DNA from: Trichobilharzia szidati
Taxonomy: Eukaryota > Platyhelminthes > Trematoda > Strigeidida > Schistosomatidae
Assembly (NCBI GenBank): GCA_944472155.2
Contig: OX235272.1
Location: 82,652,020 to 82,716,019 of the forward strand
Reading direction: 5' to 3'
DNA: 64,000 bases
Of this stretch, positions 1-11,915 are shown piece after piece; position 1 is the stretch's first letter, and the number at the start of each line of letters is the position of its first letter. A program made the translations under genes and the position numbers. Below the pieces are notes generated by a model, which saw nothing but the letters and a program-made list of their open reading frames with translations, was not told the origin of the DNA and made no database searches.

Positions 1-125
1 AGTCCGAGTCACAGAAGGGACATGAGTTTTTTGAAGATTGTGGATACGTCTTGCTGACTGGTGAGTTCCAAGAACCATGAAACCTAGGTTCAGGGCTTCC
101 TTTAGACCGTCTCAAATCATCCATT
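1..125 (+). repeat. HHR-SINE B (Smalpha-like), 3' part
   Basis: Downstream part of a tRNA-headed short retroposon cut by the window edge. It aligns with the copies at 7.4, 40.9 and 54.7 kb (agaagggacatgag, then a CTTGCTGAC segment, then a CATGAAACCTAGG segment). The hammerhead core is decayed here: CTGAC is followed by a disrupted stem, and the GAAAC box remains. Confidence 0.7.
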
Positions 126-929
126 AAGTTAGTTAAGTAATCGCAAACACAGAATTCTCTGTCTGTAGAACCGTCTGCTTGGCTAAATAACATACAGCAA
201 TGCAAAATCTTGCATTAGTTGTTCAATTTTACAAAGTATTCCTGTTCTGCTTCCTTTTGTTTTCATTTCCTTCTTCCTAAATTAGTTTACAATTATGATT
301 ATTTATCTTATTTTCAATTTAAGTCCGTTGGTCTGACTTCAATTAATATACTACTTACAAATTCTGGTCTGTATCACAAGCAATAATTATAGGCTTCGTA
401 TTTAGTCATAGCCGGATGTAAGATTTAAATGAGGTCTGGAATTTCAAAGTTCTAGAATAACACAAGAGTTCTTTTTTTAATGTACTCAGTGACTGCTAGA
501 AAGCATGAGTCACGAAATTTATAAAAGGTGGTTAGTTTGTAAGCTATTGGTTTCGTATATTTTATATTGCTCACCCGTAAATCATCCCCACGTACATTAT
601 AGTATGTAATTGATTTTAGGAATAACCTTATCATTGAGAATAAATGAAATAGTCTCATTTTGAAAGAGTGATGCCTTTGTAATGGAGTAGTAATTGAAAT
701 TGAAATATAGACTTGCACTGTTATGAGACTCAAACCAGAGAACTTCGCGCAAAACCCGTTAGGCTTCTGCAGACTTATTTGTTGGACACAGTATTTCGCT
801 AGGCCTTTTTTCTTATTTCCTGAGCTCTCAATGGAACATAGGATTTTGGGCTTCGACGTTCCAGTAACGTTGTTGTTTTGTTTTTTACAGAGTGAGGTTG
901 CTAAATTCACACATAAGATTTAATCTCTT
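126..929. other. No gene recognised; AT-rich DNA
   Basis: Short open frames on both strands show no family resemblance and no plausible splice context. I see nothing else in this stretch. Confidence 0.5.
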
Positions 930-1055
930 ATCATCTCACTAGCGGTTAGGCAAGGTTTAGGAGTTCATTGTCCAGGAAGTGAACCCAGACCTCCGGCATG
1001 GATAAACAGGATTCAGTCATTGAACCACCGATCTACGTTAGATAGTTTTTATTTC
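930..1055 (-). repeat. tRNA-like short retroposon segment
   Basis: Read on the minus strand it has an A-box-like TGGTTCAATGAC and a B-box-like GGTCTGGGTTCAC about 40 bases apart, the layout of a tRNA-derived SINE head. It does not match the three SINE families that recur in the window. Confidence 0.4.
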
Positions 1056-1689
1056 TACCTCAATCACTCACTATTGGTATCATTTGACTGTCAAGTATGT
1101 TGAATGGATTCTAAGTGTTCCTCTTGAAACAGTTTACCATATCAGTGCAATAGCCATTTCGAAAAAAAGTGATGCATTTTTGGATATGTGATTTACTCTC
1201 CCAACTCTAAAATGACTGAGAAAATGGAAGTGGATTTTATATGTCGATGGATGCACCCACGGACAGCATGAAGACTTAAAACATAGAAAAAATTACTTAT
1301 AAAAAAATACAATTAACATAAATAGAAAGTCCTTCAAAAATGATTCTTCGTGTTCCTATCTTAGTAAAATTTTCACTCAGCGTTCTTCAGTTTTCCCGCC
1401 TCACTATTAATATCAGAAATTGATCTCTGCTTTTCTGGCAGTTCTCCGCGCTATATGACTGCAGTCCCTTAATACTTCAATAATACTCAGGGTTCTATGT
1501 CATATATCAACCTGACCTTCTGGTATACACTGTTCCCTCGACTCAATAACCCGAAGAAGAGGACACTGTATACTGCACCCTACTGAACAACGTTTTCAAC
1601 AGAGTTTTGAGACTTTTGATCAAATAGGTATAATCTGTTTGTCAAATTTTGACAGATATAGTGTTTCAGCTTGTTGTGCCTAAACAAAA
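1056..1689. other. No gene recognised
   Basis: AT-rich sequence with no supported open reading frame or repeat. Confidence 0.5.
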
Positions 1690-1965
1690 GCAGACTTCGG
1701 TATCTGCGTAATTCAAAAAGTGCCTCAGTGATAAGACGCTTACCAACCACAAGCACACACACATAACCTGAGTTGGATTCCTGGTTGATGTATTCTTAAA
1801 ACTTCACCCAACCGGTTGTAAGCTTGACGGATAAGGGAAGGTTGGGTGTGGGGCCAGCAAACTCAACGCATAGAAAATCTACAGCTTCACTGCTGAAAAC
1901 AAAAAGCTTAAGTTCGAAGCCCTATCTTTCACTTGAAATGGAAAGGAATGAAATAATAAATGTAA
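1690..1965 (+). repeat. SINE-1 copy, divergent
   Basis: The tail matches the SINE-1 consensus: aaggttgggtgtggggcc, then gaagccctat, then an AATAAATA-type end. The tRNA-like head is barely recognisable, so this is an old copy. Confidence 0.55.
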
Positions 1966-1989
1966 GTAATAGAAAACATAACGAGTAAT

Positions 1990-2475
1990 TAGTTACAGGA
2001 TTTCATCATGAGCTGACATCGGTTGGAGAACCATTGGAAAACCAACTGGCAGTACTGGACAGCTGTTTCGTCTTCCTTCTTTGGGACTCTTCATCTGTAG
2101 GCACACGCCATCATAGTTCGAACCAATGACCTCCTGGTCACAAGGCTAGCGAGCTCGTAGACCACTGAGCCATTGGAGCCCGATCCAATGCCCAGCCCAT
2201 GAATTTCAACTTCTGCTAATTCATGACATAGCGCGGCCACTTTTCAATGTCTTCTTCGATGAATAACTGACCTCACCTTGGACCTGTTGCTTCCTACTGG
2301 TCACTACTTCCCACTGGAACCCGGGTAACTACCTACCTGAATAGGGCCAGTCGCTAGTGAGCATCTCATCGATTTTCAAGTATTGGTTTTCCAGTGGTTG
2401 TTTAACTGATGTCATCTCATGATGAAATCCTCTAACCAATCAATCAAACCCCTACAAACCAGTATTCGAACAATG
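1990..2475 (-). repeat. HHR-SINE A with an inverted 3'-end segment
   Basis: Minus-strand copy of the 377-nt tRNA-headed family. From right to left it has the 5' module (2340-2200), the tRNA-like head with B box GGTTCGAACT, the ribozyme region (2099-2066, GAAAC box present but the CTGANGA box is mutated to CAGATGA), and the tail. At 2384-2475 the family's 3' end occurs again on the plus strand, so the copy carries an inverted extra end. The order tail (aatacttga) then 5' module is seen at 2375-2345. Confidence 0.75.
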
Positions 2476-2809
2476 AGCAATAAAATAAATTGCTGGTAAA
2501 GTCAATAATGCGTATCTTTCATTAGTCAGATAAAGACTGAATATTTTCGTCTTCGAGTCAAATAAACCTCGACAAAATTAACATTTGCATAATATGTAAA
2601 CATTATGTTTTTAAGGTAATAAAGGGATCCGAAGATGATTAAGTATAATATGATATGACACTTAGCCAAGGTAGTGAAATGCACTTCTTCAGAAGAAATA
2701 AGTTAGACTTACTCTTCTTGATTTCCATAGATTCCCACATACCTAACAAACTTTATTATTATTCCATTGGGTTCCTAGTGGAAAATAAGTCTTCAGCAGA
2801 ACATCTCCA
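2476..2809. other. No gene recognised
   Basis: AT-rich spacer; nothing recognised. Confidence 0.5.
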
Positions 2810-4030
2810 TTTCATACTCTTTTCCCTCAAGTCCTGTAGCTGACTTCATGATCATCCGTAACCTCCCATCTTCTGCTAACGTGATCTCCTCGAACCCATA
2901 TCAAACTCATCGTCTCCCACCCAAGTTTCACTGGAGTGATGACCTGGCGCACGATGTCACATAACGGTCTCCTCAACGTGTGCCCAATCCATTTCCATCT
3001 TCTTCGGGATATTTCTTGAGTAGTAGGTTGTTGATCGATCCGTTGCCAGAGTTTCTTGTTACCACCACCTTTTGGCCATTTGATCCTAAATATGGAGCTA
3101 TCGAAGGTAGCTGCCGATGCAAGATTTCAGCCAGCTTGTTAGAAATGATTTTTATGACGCGCCAAGTTTCCGACGCATATAGCAGTAGTGAATGACCTAA
3201 TATTGTTGCTGAAAATTCGAATTTTATTGTTATTGCTGAAAACAGAAGATTACCAAAGTGAATGACGAAAGACTAGCTCGCCATTCTTTTTGTGATTTTG
3301 ACACTGTCATGCATGCCTGTAATTGAAACTACAGTCTCTAGATTAATGAAGAAAGTAACCTCTTTCAAATTTCTCCTGTTGATGGTGTTTTGCGATGGTT
3401 TTTGTTGCTGCTGGTTGGCTATTTTCATCACCTCCGTCTTCTCGATATTCACTCGAAGTTATATCTTCTCCGCTTCTTCTGTGACATTAGACACAAATGG
3501 CTCGTGAAGTCTCAATCATCTAAGCTCCTCTTACCGATTCAACGTATTCTTGTCTTCTCGCCCATTGCAGTTAACCCCAATAAGGAACATCATCGGCTAT
3601 AGTTGTCAGCCTTATCTCACTCCTGTATTCACTTCGAATGCATCAGTGGGTTTTCCGTTGTGGATTACTTGACATGTAGCATTGTCATTTAGCTATTGAA
3701 TGAGGTTGATGAGGGTTTGAATAACTGCGCTCCATATTGTTGAAGCAGTTTCCAAATTACTTCTTGGTCAACTCTGTAGAAGGCCCTTACAGAGGTGATG
3801 AAGCTGGCGTAGGAATTTGACTACGATTCTGTACTCTGTTCGATAAATATTCATAGAGTTGCAATTTGATCTACATACGATTTACTTTTCTTGAATCCAG
3901 CTTGTTTTGGCCGATGTTCTGCATTTAGAGCATCTTTCACTTCCTCCAGAATGTAGCCAAGAACATGATTCCACGCCACTTATCACAGAGGCCTAAACCG
4001 CTCTCCTTTGACAGTTTGACCAAGTAGCTT
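2810..4030 (-). mobile_element. RTE-1 non-LTR retrotransposon fragment (RT to C-terminus)
   Basis: Read from 4030 leftwards, broken frames give QAGFKKSKSYVDQIATL and RVDQEVIWKLLQQYG, the palm-domain blocks of an RTE-clade reverse transcriptase (usual form DYEKAFDSVDR..WKLL). Next comes a stretch corresponding to KTEVMKI, and then the C-terminal block. Many stops and frameshifts make it a dead copy of about 1.2 kb, truncated at both ends. Confidence 0.8.
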
Positions 4031-4845
4031 TTCTTGAGCAAAGTAAGACAGACTTGCTCTTTTTGACTTCCACATTTGTGTAACTAACTTTAGAGCATTT
4101 CTAAAATAAAAGGTTTGCTAGATGCTTGGCATATTACCAAAAATTGCTTTCTCTATTTATTTCTACGGAATTTCCATCTGAAATGCAAAACAAAATGCAG
4201 TAGTTCAGTAATTTAGTTCTTATTCTTTACTCTTTTCCTCAATTAAATTGGCACTTGTTTTCATCAAGTTGCGTAGAAATAAATTCTACTGAAATTACCT
4301 CGGTAATTAATATTCTAAAACGCTCGGATGCAACCATTCAGATTTATCTCGAGTTGCTTTCCACTCAAGTTTTAATCCTTCTTAGGCGTAAAATGAAAAT
4401 TGAAAACTGAGTTATTGAAATATGCTTCCATTTTTTTCTTAATTAATTAAATAACGTAGACGCCAAATTGCGCCAATTTCGCATAGGTGTTGTTCGCCAT
4501 TAATATGCAAATATGTAAATTCCTTAGTGCGTATTTTTTGTAATAAACAATAGTTTCATTTCATTAAAAGAAAAAGATCTAAACTAACAGAAAAGTGCAG
4601 GACTACAGCCAAATAGTACATTGAGATAGGGATGGTTCTTCGTCTGGAACCTTCCATATCTTGTGAATTATATAAATCTAAAGTTTTATTTTCCTCATCT
4701 TTGATAAATTTATGTCAGTTACAGAAGAAATAAGAAATGACACAATTTCCCAATATTTCATCACAGAAATCCTCATGTTAATAAATGCGCCAAACTTACA
4801 TCTTAGAATGAATCTTAAGATTCTTCTTTTCAGTCGTTGTACCCT
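4031..4845. other. No gene recognised
   Basis: AT-rich DNA without a supported gene or repeat. Confidence 0.5.
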
Positions 4846-4972
4846 GTTGGGCGTGCATTACTGAGGAAACCCGAACTAAGACGAAACACCAGATTTTCCT
4901 ATGGTTCTCTGATTGATATCAGCTTGCAATCAAACTTGAAACAAATTATATCCCTACAAACTAACTCTTGAA
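4846..4972 (+). repeat. HHR-SINE A, 3' fragment with ribozyme core
   Basis: It starts just before CTGAGGA, keeps GACGAAAC, and ends in the family tail (atccctacaaactaactcttga). CTGAGGA fits the hammerhead box CUGANGA with N=G, but stem II is poor. Confidence 0.6.
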
Positions 4973-5069
4973 GATAGTGAGATTTATTAAGTCTGGTTTT
5001 TAAAACTATAACTTGGTCCATTAGAAATTATGATTCGCTAAGATTTGTTAATTCATTATCCTAACGTGA

Positions 5070-5430
5070 ATTCATGCAGAAACCTAGAAGCATCCTGATG
5101 TACAAAGAGTCTATTTCAGTGATATTCAGAGACTGTAGCACCATATTTTCCATTACTAAAAGCTATAATACTGGATCAAGAAACTCTGTGACCGAAACAA
5201 CCAAAAACGTATTGTTCAACAAATATCCCGAAGGAAATGGAGATGGATTGGGCATACACTGAGGAGACCATTGAGCGACATCGCAAGTCAGGCCACTGCT
5301 AGAGAAGAATTTGGATGATCCGACAGTGACATGGAGATCATGTGAGAAGGAACAGCTAAAGAGGAATGCTGAGAACAGGACAAAGTACAGACGTTCTGTT
5401 GAGGCTCTGTGTCCCAGCTGAAACCTAAGA
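5070..5430 (+). mobile_element. RTE-1 C-terminal fragment
   Basis: Broken frames read KYPEGNGDGLGIH and, in the next frame, [18 protein letters not shown]. This is the RTE-1 C-terminal block that follows the RT domain. It is followed by the decayed GEATWRSC-type segment of the same family. Confidence 0.7.
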
Positions 5431-6649
5431 GAATAATAAAAAATAACACTGAATTATTAAACAGTATGAGAGATGGACATCATTGATACACCGACCCAGT
5501 ATTGGGCACTGGAAACCGAAGAAAACTGCTGACTTTGCGGATTACTTTTAAAGAGAACACTGATTGAACTAAATTTGGATTTTACTTTTCAGTTAATGAC
5601 TATCACTACTCCTAACATTTTCGTTCGATAAATCCTACTTTTAACTCCATCTTCTGCGCCCGTTATCATTTGGATACTCAACTAGTTTGTTTCTGATTGA
5701 AAAACATTTTCGCCATTTTGGCTTCCAAACCCATATTTCCAACATCTTGAAAAAATGATCACATATTCCTTCCAAATGTCTGAAAACTAATTCTTGGTCA
5801 CTGTATCGATGATATCACTTCCCTCCTACACCATTCAACAATAGGCCGTTATCCATTTCAGCAAAAGCAAATATTACTGTGTAACCTCTGGAGATGATTT
5901 CATCGACGGGGTTTTCTTCACCTCACTGACCTTTGTTCTCTTCATCTCGATATCTTTCATAAAATGTATTTGTTGTTCTGTTTTTCGACTGAAGACATAA
6001 GTTGTTACAAAAATAAACTTGTAGCGCTTTCATCTCGGTGTATTTGAATACTGAAAGCATAGGCGATCAGTTATGATTTAAATCCTCCTAAGTAGTTTGT
6101 CTTTGTATTGCTTCGGTAGCAAACTGCTTTGTCTCATGTATTGTATTTCCTGTCTTCCTTTCATGTTTTCCATGTTATGTTTTCATGTTATTCTTAACAT
6201 TCTTGACGCTGATATCTGCACCCTATAAACTACTTATAAATTTTGTCAGTAACATATGTCAGATCAATAGCTTTTATTTATACCTTTTTGTTTTGTGTCT
6301 ATGGATTTACGAAGTATGCCAAATAAAATTTGATAGTGTGTAGAAGTTTTCAACAGAAATCAGCACTGCCATGTATGCTGAAAATTTGTTATGTCTAAAT
6401 ATTTGCATACAAAAGTTACTTGACGAAATTTACTCAGTTTATTCTTTCTAGCATATACCTTTTGTTCAACGAAAACAAAATAATTTGCTGTATAGCTAAA
6501 CTGTTAAGTATATTAAGTTAAGCTGTCTTTTTTAGGTGTACGTGTATTGTTTACCTCCTAAATTTTCACATCAAATCACATGTAATTGTTTGGAAAATCC
6601 CTGATAAACAATTGAATTACAGTATTTGCACCTATTTGGATGTTTCAAC
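5431..6649. other. No gene recognised
   Basis: AT-rich sequence with runs of T and A; no exon-like frame or family match seen. Confidence 0.5.
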
Positions 6650-6895
6650 TGAATAGCAGTCGTGCTATGTCATGAATTCGCAGAAGTTAGAATTCATGGG
6701 CTTGCCACTGGATCGGGTCTCGGTGAGTGGCTCAATGGTCTACAAGCTCTCTAGGCTTGTAACCAGAAAGTCCTGGGTTCGAACCCTTCTGAAGAGTCCC
6801 AAAGAAGGAGGATGAAACAGCTGTCCAGTACTCCTTGCTGGTTTTCCGATGGTTCTCTAACCGATGTCAGCTTATGATGAAATCCTGTAACCAGA
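6650..6895 (+). repeat. HHR-SINE A copy with intact core boxes
   Basis: tRNA-like head (GTGGCTCAATGGTC as A box, GGTTCGAACCC as B box) followed by CTGAAGA, a GTCC/GGAT stem and GAAAC at about 6789-6817. The tail then runs to gaaatcctgtaacc. Both catalytic boxes of a hammerhead are intact. Confidence 0.8.
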
Positions 6896-7284
6896 CTTTA
6901 TACTTATTATCCGTTTTTCTCCTAAACCGTATATCATTGTCGTAACGTCTGCATTTCATCCTTATTATTTCTCTTTGTTGCTATTTAGTTTCTTACTTTA
7001 ATGCTACTCTTTGTGGTCGTGTGATGATGTTGATAATGTTTTGTTTTGCGATGTGACTTAATCTGGCTGAATTAAAATCATTCTGACATTGGACTGTCTG
7101 TTGGAAGTGTTGGTATGTGATTCTTGTGGACAGAGTTTTTGATCTTAACTTGTTGGGAAATATTCTACTTGATCCCAGGGAACTTCCTATAGTTGAATTT
7201 TGGTTAGTACAGCATAGCCTTCTAACAATATTTTTAAAGTAATTTTGAGTTTTTGATGTGTCATTATTGTTAAATAGAGCCACA
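6896..7284. other. No gene recognised
   Basis: A 96-codon minus-strand frame (6993-7283) has no recognisable domain, coiled coil or splice context, and I do not treat it as a gene. Confidence 0.45.
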
Positions 7285-7655
7285 TAGAAAGGACTAGTTA
7301 CTAGAGTCCAATCAAAATACCCACTACAGTCCTACAGGAGGTCAGTCGCAAGCCCGAATAGCTCAGTGGTAACGTCTCTGACTGTACTCACTGGGTGACG
7401 CTGGTCGGAATCTCAGAAGGGACATGAATTCCTTCAAGGTAAGAGGCACGCCTTGCTGACGAGTGCCAAGTAGCACGAAAACTGTGTCCAAGATTTCCTG
7501 CCTATTGCCTCCAACTATCCAATATCATCAAATTAATGTGCAACGCGATGGTGAACTACCTGGAATGGTGGCCACATTGCAAACCTGACTGATAGAATTC
7601 AGTCCGCACCAAAGAAAAGACTAGTTACTAGTGTCCAATCAAAGTAGCCACATGT
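7285..7655 (+). repeat. HHR-SINE B (Smalpha-like) with direct terminal repeats
   Basis: The tRNA-like head has A box TAGCTCAGTGGTAACG. It is followed by the hammerhead core and the cttgactgatagaattcag-type tail. The segment gactagttactag starts at 7292 and again at 7619, so the locus is a bit more than one unit of about 327 nt. That is the structure expected from tandem or circular-RNA copying. Confidence 0.8.
7456..7482 (+). ncRNA. Hammerhead ribozyme core in HHR-SINE B
   Basis: CTGACGA (7456-7462) fits CUGANGA. Stem II is GTGC (7463-7466) and GCAC (7473-7476) with a 6-base loop CAAGTA. GAAAAC follows at 7477. In schistosomes the Smalpha repeat is known to encode a type I hammerhead. Helices I and III were not folded, so activity is unproven. 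Confidence 0.7.
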
Positions 7656-9595
7656 ATGTATCGAGCATAATTGTCATTTTGCTGTCTGTGGAGTGTTTTT
7701 TGGCAGTGTGCCTATCAAGGAAGCTTCGAACAGCTATACGGTGGTACGCAGAGATCAGTTTCTTGCATTCAGATCACAACGAATTGGTTCTGCTCGTTAC
7801 ATTAGGAACAAGTGACATACACAGCTTATTTTATACGCTAAAGAAGTTGTGTTGAAATGCTCTCTTGACGGGGAAAAACTTTAGCATAAATCAAACAAAC
7901 AAAATGAATTAGAATTTCGAACTCAAAACACACGCAAAACCTTACTAATTAAATAATCTAATAATTCTGCTGAATTTATCAATGTCTGATATTTCCTTTT
8001 TTTTGTAAAATATCTACTTCATGTAACCGAGGAAACATGAGACTAACTAAACAAAAGTTGACTAACAGCCTGAATTTTAACATTCAAGAATGAATAGAAA
8101 GAGGAAATAGGTAAGATAGAAAATGAGTGCTTAGAACTCAAAACTTATCCTATATATATGTATATATATATAATTTTATTATTATATTAGTCAATAAATA
8201 TTTCATGTAATTTGCTACATATATATATTGGGAAATATTTATTAAGTTAGTTTTGTTTTTGTTACATTTCTAACCACTAACACCCCGCATAGACAGTGAA
8301 CAAGAGAGGCAGTGAGGGATAGGGACATATATATAGAGAGAGAGGGTACTGGGAAGGAGGGGATAGATATTAAATGTAGCAAACATGACCACTTTACCTA
8401 CTGCTTACATATTTCATAATACTTTGCTAAAAAAACAAAAAATTTTTAGCTTTTTTGGTGTTCTTTTGCCTACTATTGTACTATTTTTTTAAATAATATT
8501 ATTCATTTTCAAAATTGGTTGATACAAATATATATACATATATATGGATGAATATAACTCACGGACTAAGGGAAAACGTTAGTGGAGTGAACGAAATGAT
8601 AATTAAGGACAAGTGTCTGTGTTTGTATGTGTGTGTACAATTGTTTCTGTGTGGTAGGCCATTCATTCCTTACGTCATATTTTATAGCACAACATTCTCT
8701 CATGATAAAGATAATCATGGGAGTACAGAACCATTCAGACAATATTCGAGTGCAGTTATGTCATGCATATCTCATTGATAAAAAGGTGTGTATTTGTGTG
8801 TTTGTGAGATGAACTAGTAATAACTTTGTGTATCTTGAATAGATACATCTCCTAGTATGGGTTTTTTGGCTGATATATGAGTACGTGGGTACATTTAACT
8901 TATCCAGAATGACAGAATTTAAATGAGAAGAATTGGAGTTCACTAAAAATTGTTACATGATCTCTGATGAGTTGAGTAGCTTACTCGAGTTTATAGTAAA
9001 TTTAATTTACTTAGTTAAATTTGAGGCAAGAAGGACATTATCTCTGTACATTGCATGTTTATCTTAGTGAAATTTAATACTGAAACAAAAACTTAGTGCA
9101 CCAGGGACACCAAAAGGTGCACAACAGGAAATTGTATAGTTTGTGCGAAGGCTAGGATACTGCTCGGAATCTCAAGACGAAGCAGGTGGCTGGCTAACGT
9201 AAAGAGTCACCTTATAACGCCTTTTAACTTTAAGTTTGATCCACAAAGTAGTGTGGAGCAGCTTCAGGAGCTACGTTCTCATGGTTGATGGTAACCAAAA
9301 CAATTTCATACGCTATTCGATTCTTTAGGATTCTGAAGTCTATGTAAGTCATAGATTTATGCCCAAGGTTTTGTGCAGCTATAAGTGCCAGACGTTCACA
9401 TTCGTCATTTTACTTCTGGGAGAAATAACCCTGCCGCGTGACGGCAGTGAATGGAACTTTCCTCTAGGTAGTGACTATTAACACATGGCCACATGTGAGC
9501 ATTTCGAGGAGAAGACCAAAGTGAGCCCACCCTCGACCGTACCAAGTCGTTTATTGGAGAGACGGTTTATTTGGATCCTGAATGGAGTTTAAGAA
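7656..9595. other. No gene recognised; small TA and GA repeats
   Basis: Contains (TA)n at 8152-8172 and 8218-8228, a GA run near 8332-8346, and TATA-rich stretches near 8525. The 74- to 87-codon frames here overlap low-complexity DNA. The stretch 9050-9560 is somewhat less AT-rich and may be an unassigned repeat. Confidence 0.45.
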
Positions 9596-10010
9596 CCAAA
9601 TCAAACAAATCCCTACAAACCAATACTTGAATAACAATGAGATGCTCACTGGCGACTAGCCCTATTCAGGTAGGTAGTTACCAGGGGTTCCAGTAGGGTG
9701 CAATAGGTCGGGTGGGAGGACAAATACTCGCCGAAGACATTGGGTAGCGGTTGCGCTATATCGTGAATTGCCAGGAGTGAGAATTCATGGGCTGGCCATT
9801 GGATCGGGTCTCAGTGACTTAATGGTATGCGAGCTCGCCTTGTAACCAGAGGGTCCTAGGTTCGAACTTTGGTGGTGGGTGCGTACTGATGAAGAGGACG
9901 AAACAGCTGTTCAGTACTCCCAGGTTTTCCAATGGTTTTCTAACCAATGTCAGCTCATGATGAAATCCTGTAACCAATCAACCAAATCCCTACAAACCAA
10001 TACTTAAATA
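9596..10010 (+). repeat. HHR-SINE A, unit with direct terminal repeats
   Basis: The family's 3' end (aaatccctacaaaccaatact) occurs at 9608-9628 and again at 9985-10005, so caatactt recurs with a 377-base period. Between them lie the 5' module, the tRNA-like head and the ribozyme region. Stem II is deleted here (CTGATGAAGAG joined to GACGAAAC). Confidence 0.8.
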
Positions 10011-11079
10011 TAGTGTAATTAGATCCTTGATAATATAATTAGTAATCCAGAAAACAATATCAGAAAGAGACAGGCACCCCTTATTCCATCATAAGTACTC
10101 TCGAAACAGGCATTCTTCGTGTGCTTAAAGATAGTATTATACTTCAAATATAGTTAAAACATTAACAAATGTACATTTTTGAGGATCCTTGTACATAAGT
10201 CAATGAATACAGTTACCTGTAGTTACATATTGTACTATCCACCAATAGTTAGAAGTCATATCTACCATTACAGTCAGGCTATTTGGTAGGAAAAAATTCT
10301 GGTACTAGGCGTTGGGTAGGAAATCAGAAGCACAGAATTGCGTTCACCTACATATAGTTTCTATCCTTTATTCAGTAGATAACCTACTATCAAAAGGGTA
10401 TTACTTCGTTTTCGTTAGCTTATTAATGTGTCTTATCAGTGGATGCTAGATAAATCTCAATTTTCCCATCAATTATTCTGTAAGCCAGAATCAGTCTCAC
10501 CCACTTTAAATATATGTTTGTTATTGGAGAGAAATTAGACGTTCTATCCATTTATTTTGTGTCAAAAATCTATACTACTGATAACTTATTTCAGTAACTG
10601 AAGGGATTAAACTTTAGACGACTAAAACTTGTGAAACTAAATTTCGTTTATAATTTGCACACCAACATGGATCTGTGTAATGCATATCCTGTTGCATATC
10701 TGATGATAAATGATCATGAGAGAGAAGACACTACTCGTTTGACAGTATCTTGATCATTTTTGAAAATGCTGTCATAACACATTTCAGTAGTATGAGGCAT
10801 ACAATCAATCATGTTTATCAGTTCCAAAATCAAAATCTGTCAAAGATTTCATTTCCTCAAGCTTTATCACTTGGTACATCAGATAACACTGTACCTGTTT
10901 GATTACAACAATGAGGGTCATTTTCACTGAACTGAAGATCCGTGTAATAAAAGTAAAAATCTTCAATGGCTCTGCTTGTTAACACCCGTTTGAAATATGT
11001 CACTTCCTTCTTTATATTAGTTATCAGTTTGAAGAATTACAACCAAGAATGTACAATGAAATTTCAACTGTTACATATC
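10011..11079. other. No gene recognised
   Basis: AT-rich sequence. The 101-codon frame at 10966-11271 mostly runs antisense through the adjacent SINE and is not a gene. Confidence 0.5.
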
Positions 11080-11455
11080 TGTCCCGAACTAGCATTAGTT
11101 AGAGAGATCATTGGAAACCATGGGGCACTGGACAACTGTGTTGTCCTAAATTGCGACTCTTCATCGTTGAACATTCATTACCCCGCTATGGATCGAATCC
11201 GGGATCTTCAGGTTACAAGACCGAGTTCACTGACCATTCAGCCATTTATTCTGGTATACAATGTACTGTGAATTCTAACTTTGCCAACTCGTGATGTAGC
11301 GTTGTCGTCACAAATGCCTATGTTGAGCATCCACTTCAACTTGACATTGTAGATCCCACTGGCCACGTGTCCCCAAATGGGATGAAACAGCTGTCCAGTG
11401 CTCCCTAGTTTTCATTTATCTCGGTAACTAATGTTGGTTCGTGAGTAATATGTAC
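11080..11455. repeat. HHR-SINE A subfamily, head and tail on opposite strands
   Basis: 11080-11340 reads as the tRNA-like head on the minus strand (ggttacaagaccgag is the anticodon-arm side). 11355-11455 reads as the ribozyme and tail part on the plus strand (gggatgaaacagctgtccagtg). The same head-minus, tail-plus arrangement recurs at 61.6-62.0 kb. Confidence 0.6.
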
Positions 11456-11689
11456 CAGCTGAATTTAATCCAAAATCTCCACAAGATCTATATTCTGAAG
11501 GAAAAAAATGGGATCCATAAAGGAATTAATGTTTAACAATTTCAGATGGGGTATTTTTACTGAAGCATAAAACAGAATCATTCATTTGAGTAAGAAAAAC
11601 TCATCTTACTTATTATCACGGAGATTTCCCGCTAGGATTTTCAAATTCGTTGTGGCGCGCAGATTGATGTTTAATAATCGCACATTTTA

Positions 11690-11915
11690 AATAGCACAAT
11701 GGTTAGGACTCTCGCCGACCATGCACATGGTCCGGGTTTCGACCCCCCGCCGACGCACTCCTTTACCTCGCTAAACCAGAAGTAAAAGCTGGTAAAGAGG
11801 AGAGGTTGTCATGTGGCTAGCAACCCCATCCTGTAAAAATAAACACTGCTACAGAAACTTCAAGCCTCTCGCTTGAAGCCCTATGTTCCACTGGGAACGT
11901 GAAGGAATAAAAAGA
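11690..11915 (+). repeat. SINE-1 copy
   Basis: tRNA-like head (GCACAATGGTTAGGACTC, B box GGGTTTCGACCCC), then the ctttacctcgctaaacc body, the gaagccctatgttccactgg segment and a short A-rich end. No CTGANGA/GAAAC pair is present. Confidence 0.8.

Noticed and set aside
452..910. 152-codon minus-strand open frame as a gene
   Set aside because: Low-complexity translation of AT-rich DNA, no recognisable family, no splice sites.
2055..2100. Active hammerhead in the copy at 2 kb
   Set aside because: CTGATGA is mutated to CAGATGA, which removes a conserved core base.
6993..7283. 96-codon minus-strand frame as a small gene
   Set aside because: No family resemblance, no neighbouring exon, ordinary for AT-rich intergenic DNA.
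7290..7655. True tRNA gene at the SINE heads
   Set aside because: A and B boxes are present but acceptor and anticodon stems do not close; head belongs to a dispersed repeat.
10966..11271. 101-codon plus-strand open frame as a gene
   Set aside because: Its second half is the antisense of a tRNA-headed SINE; no domain, no splice context.
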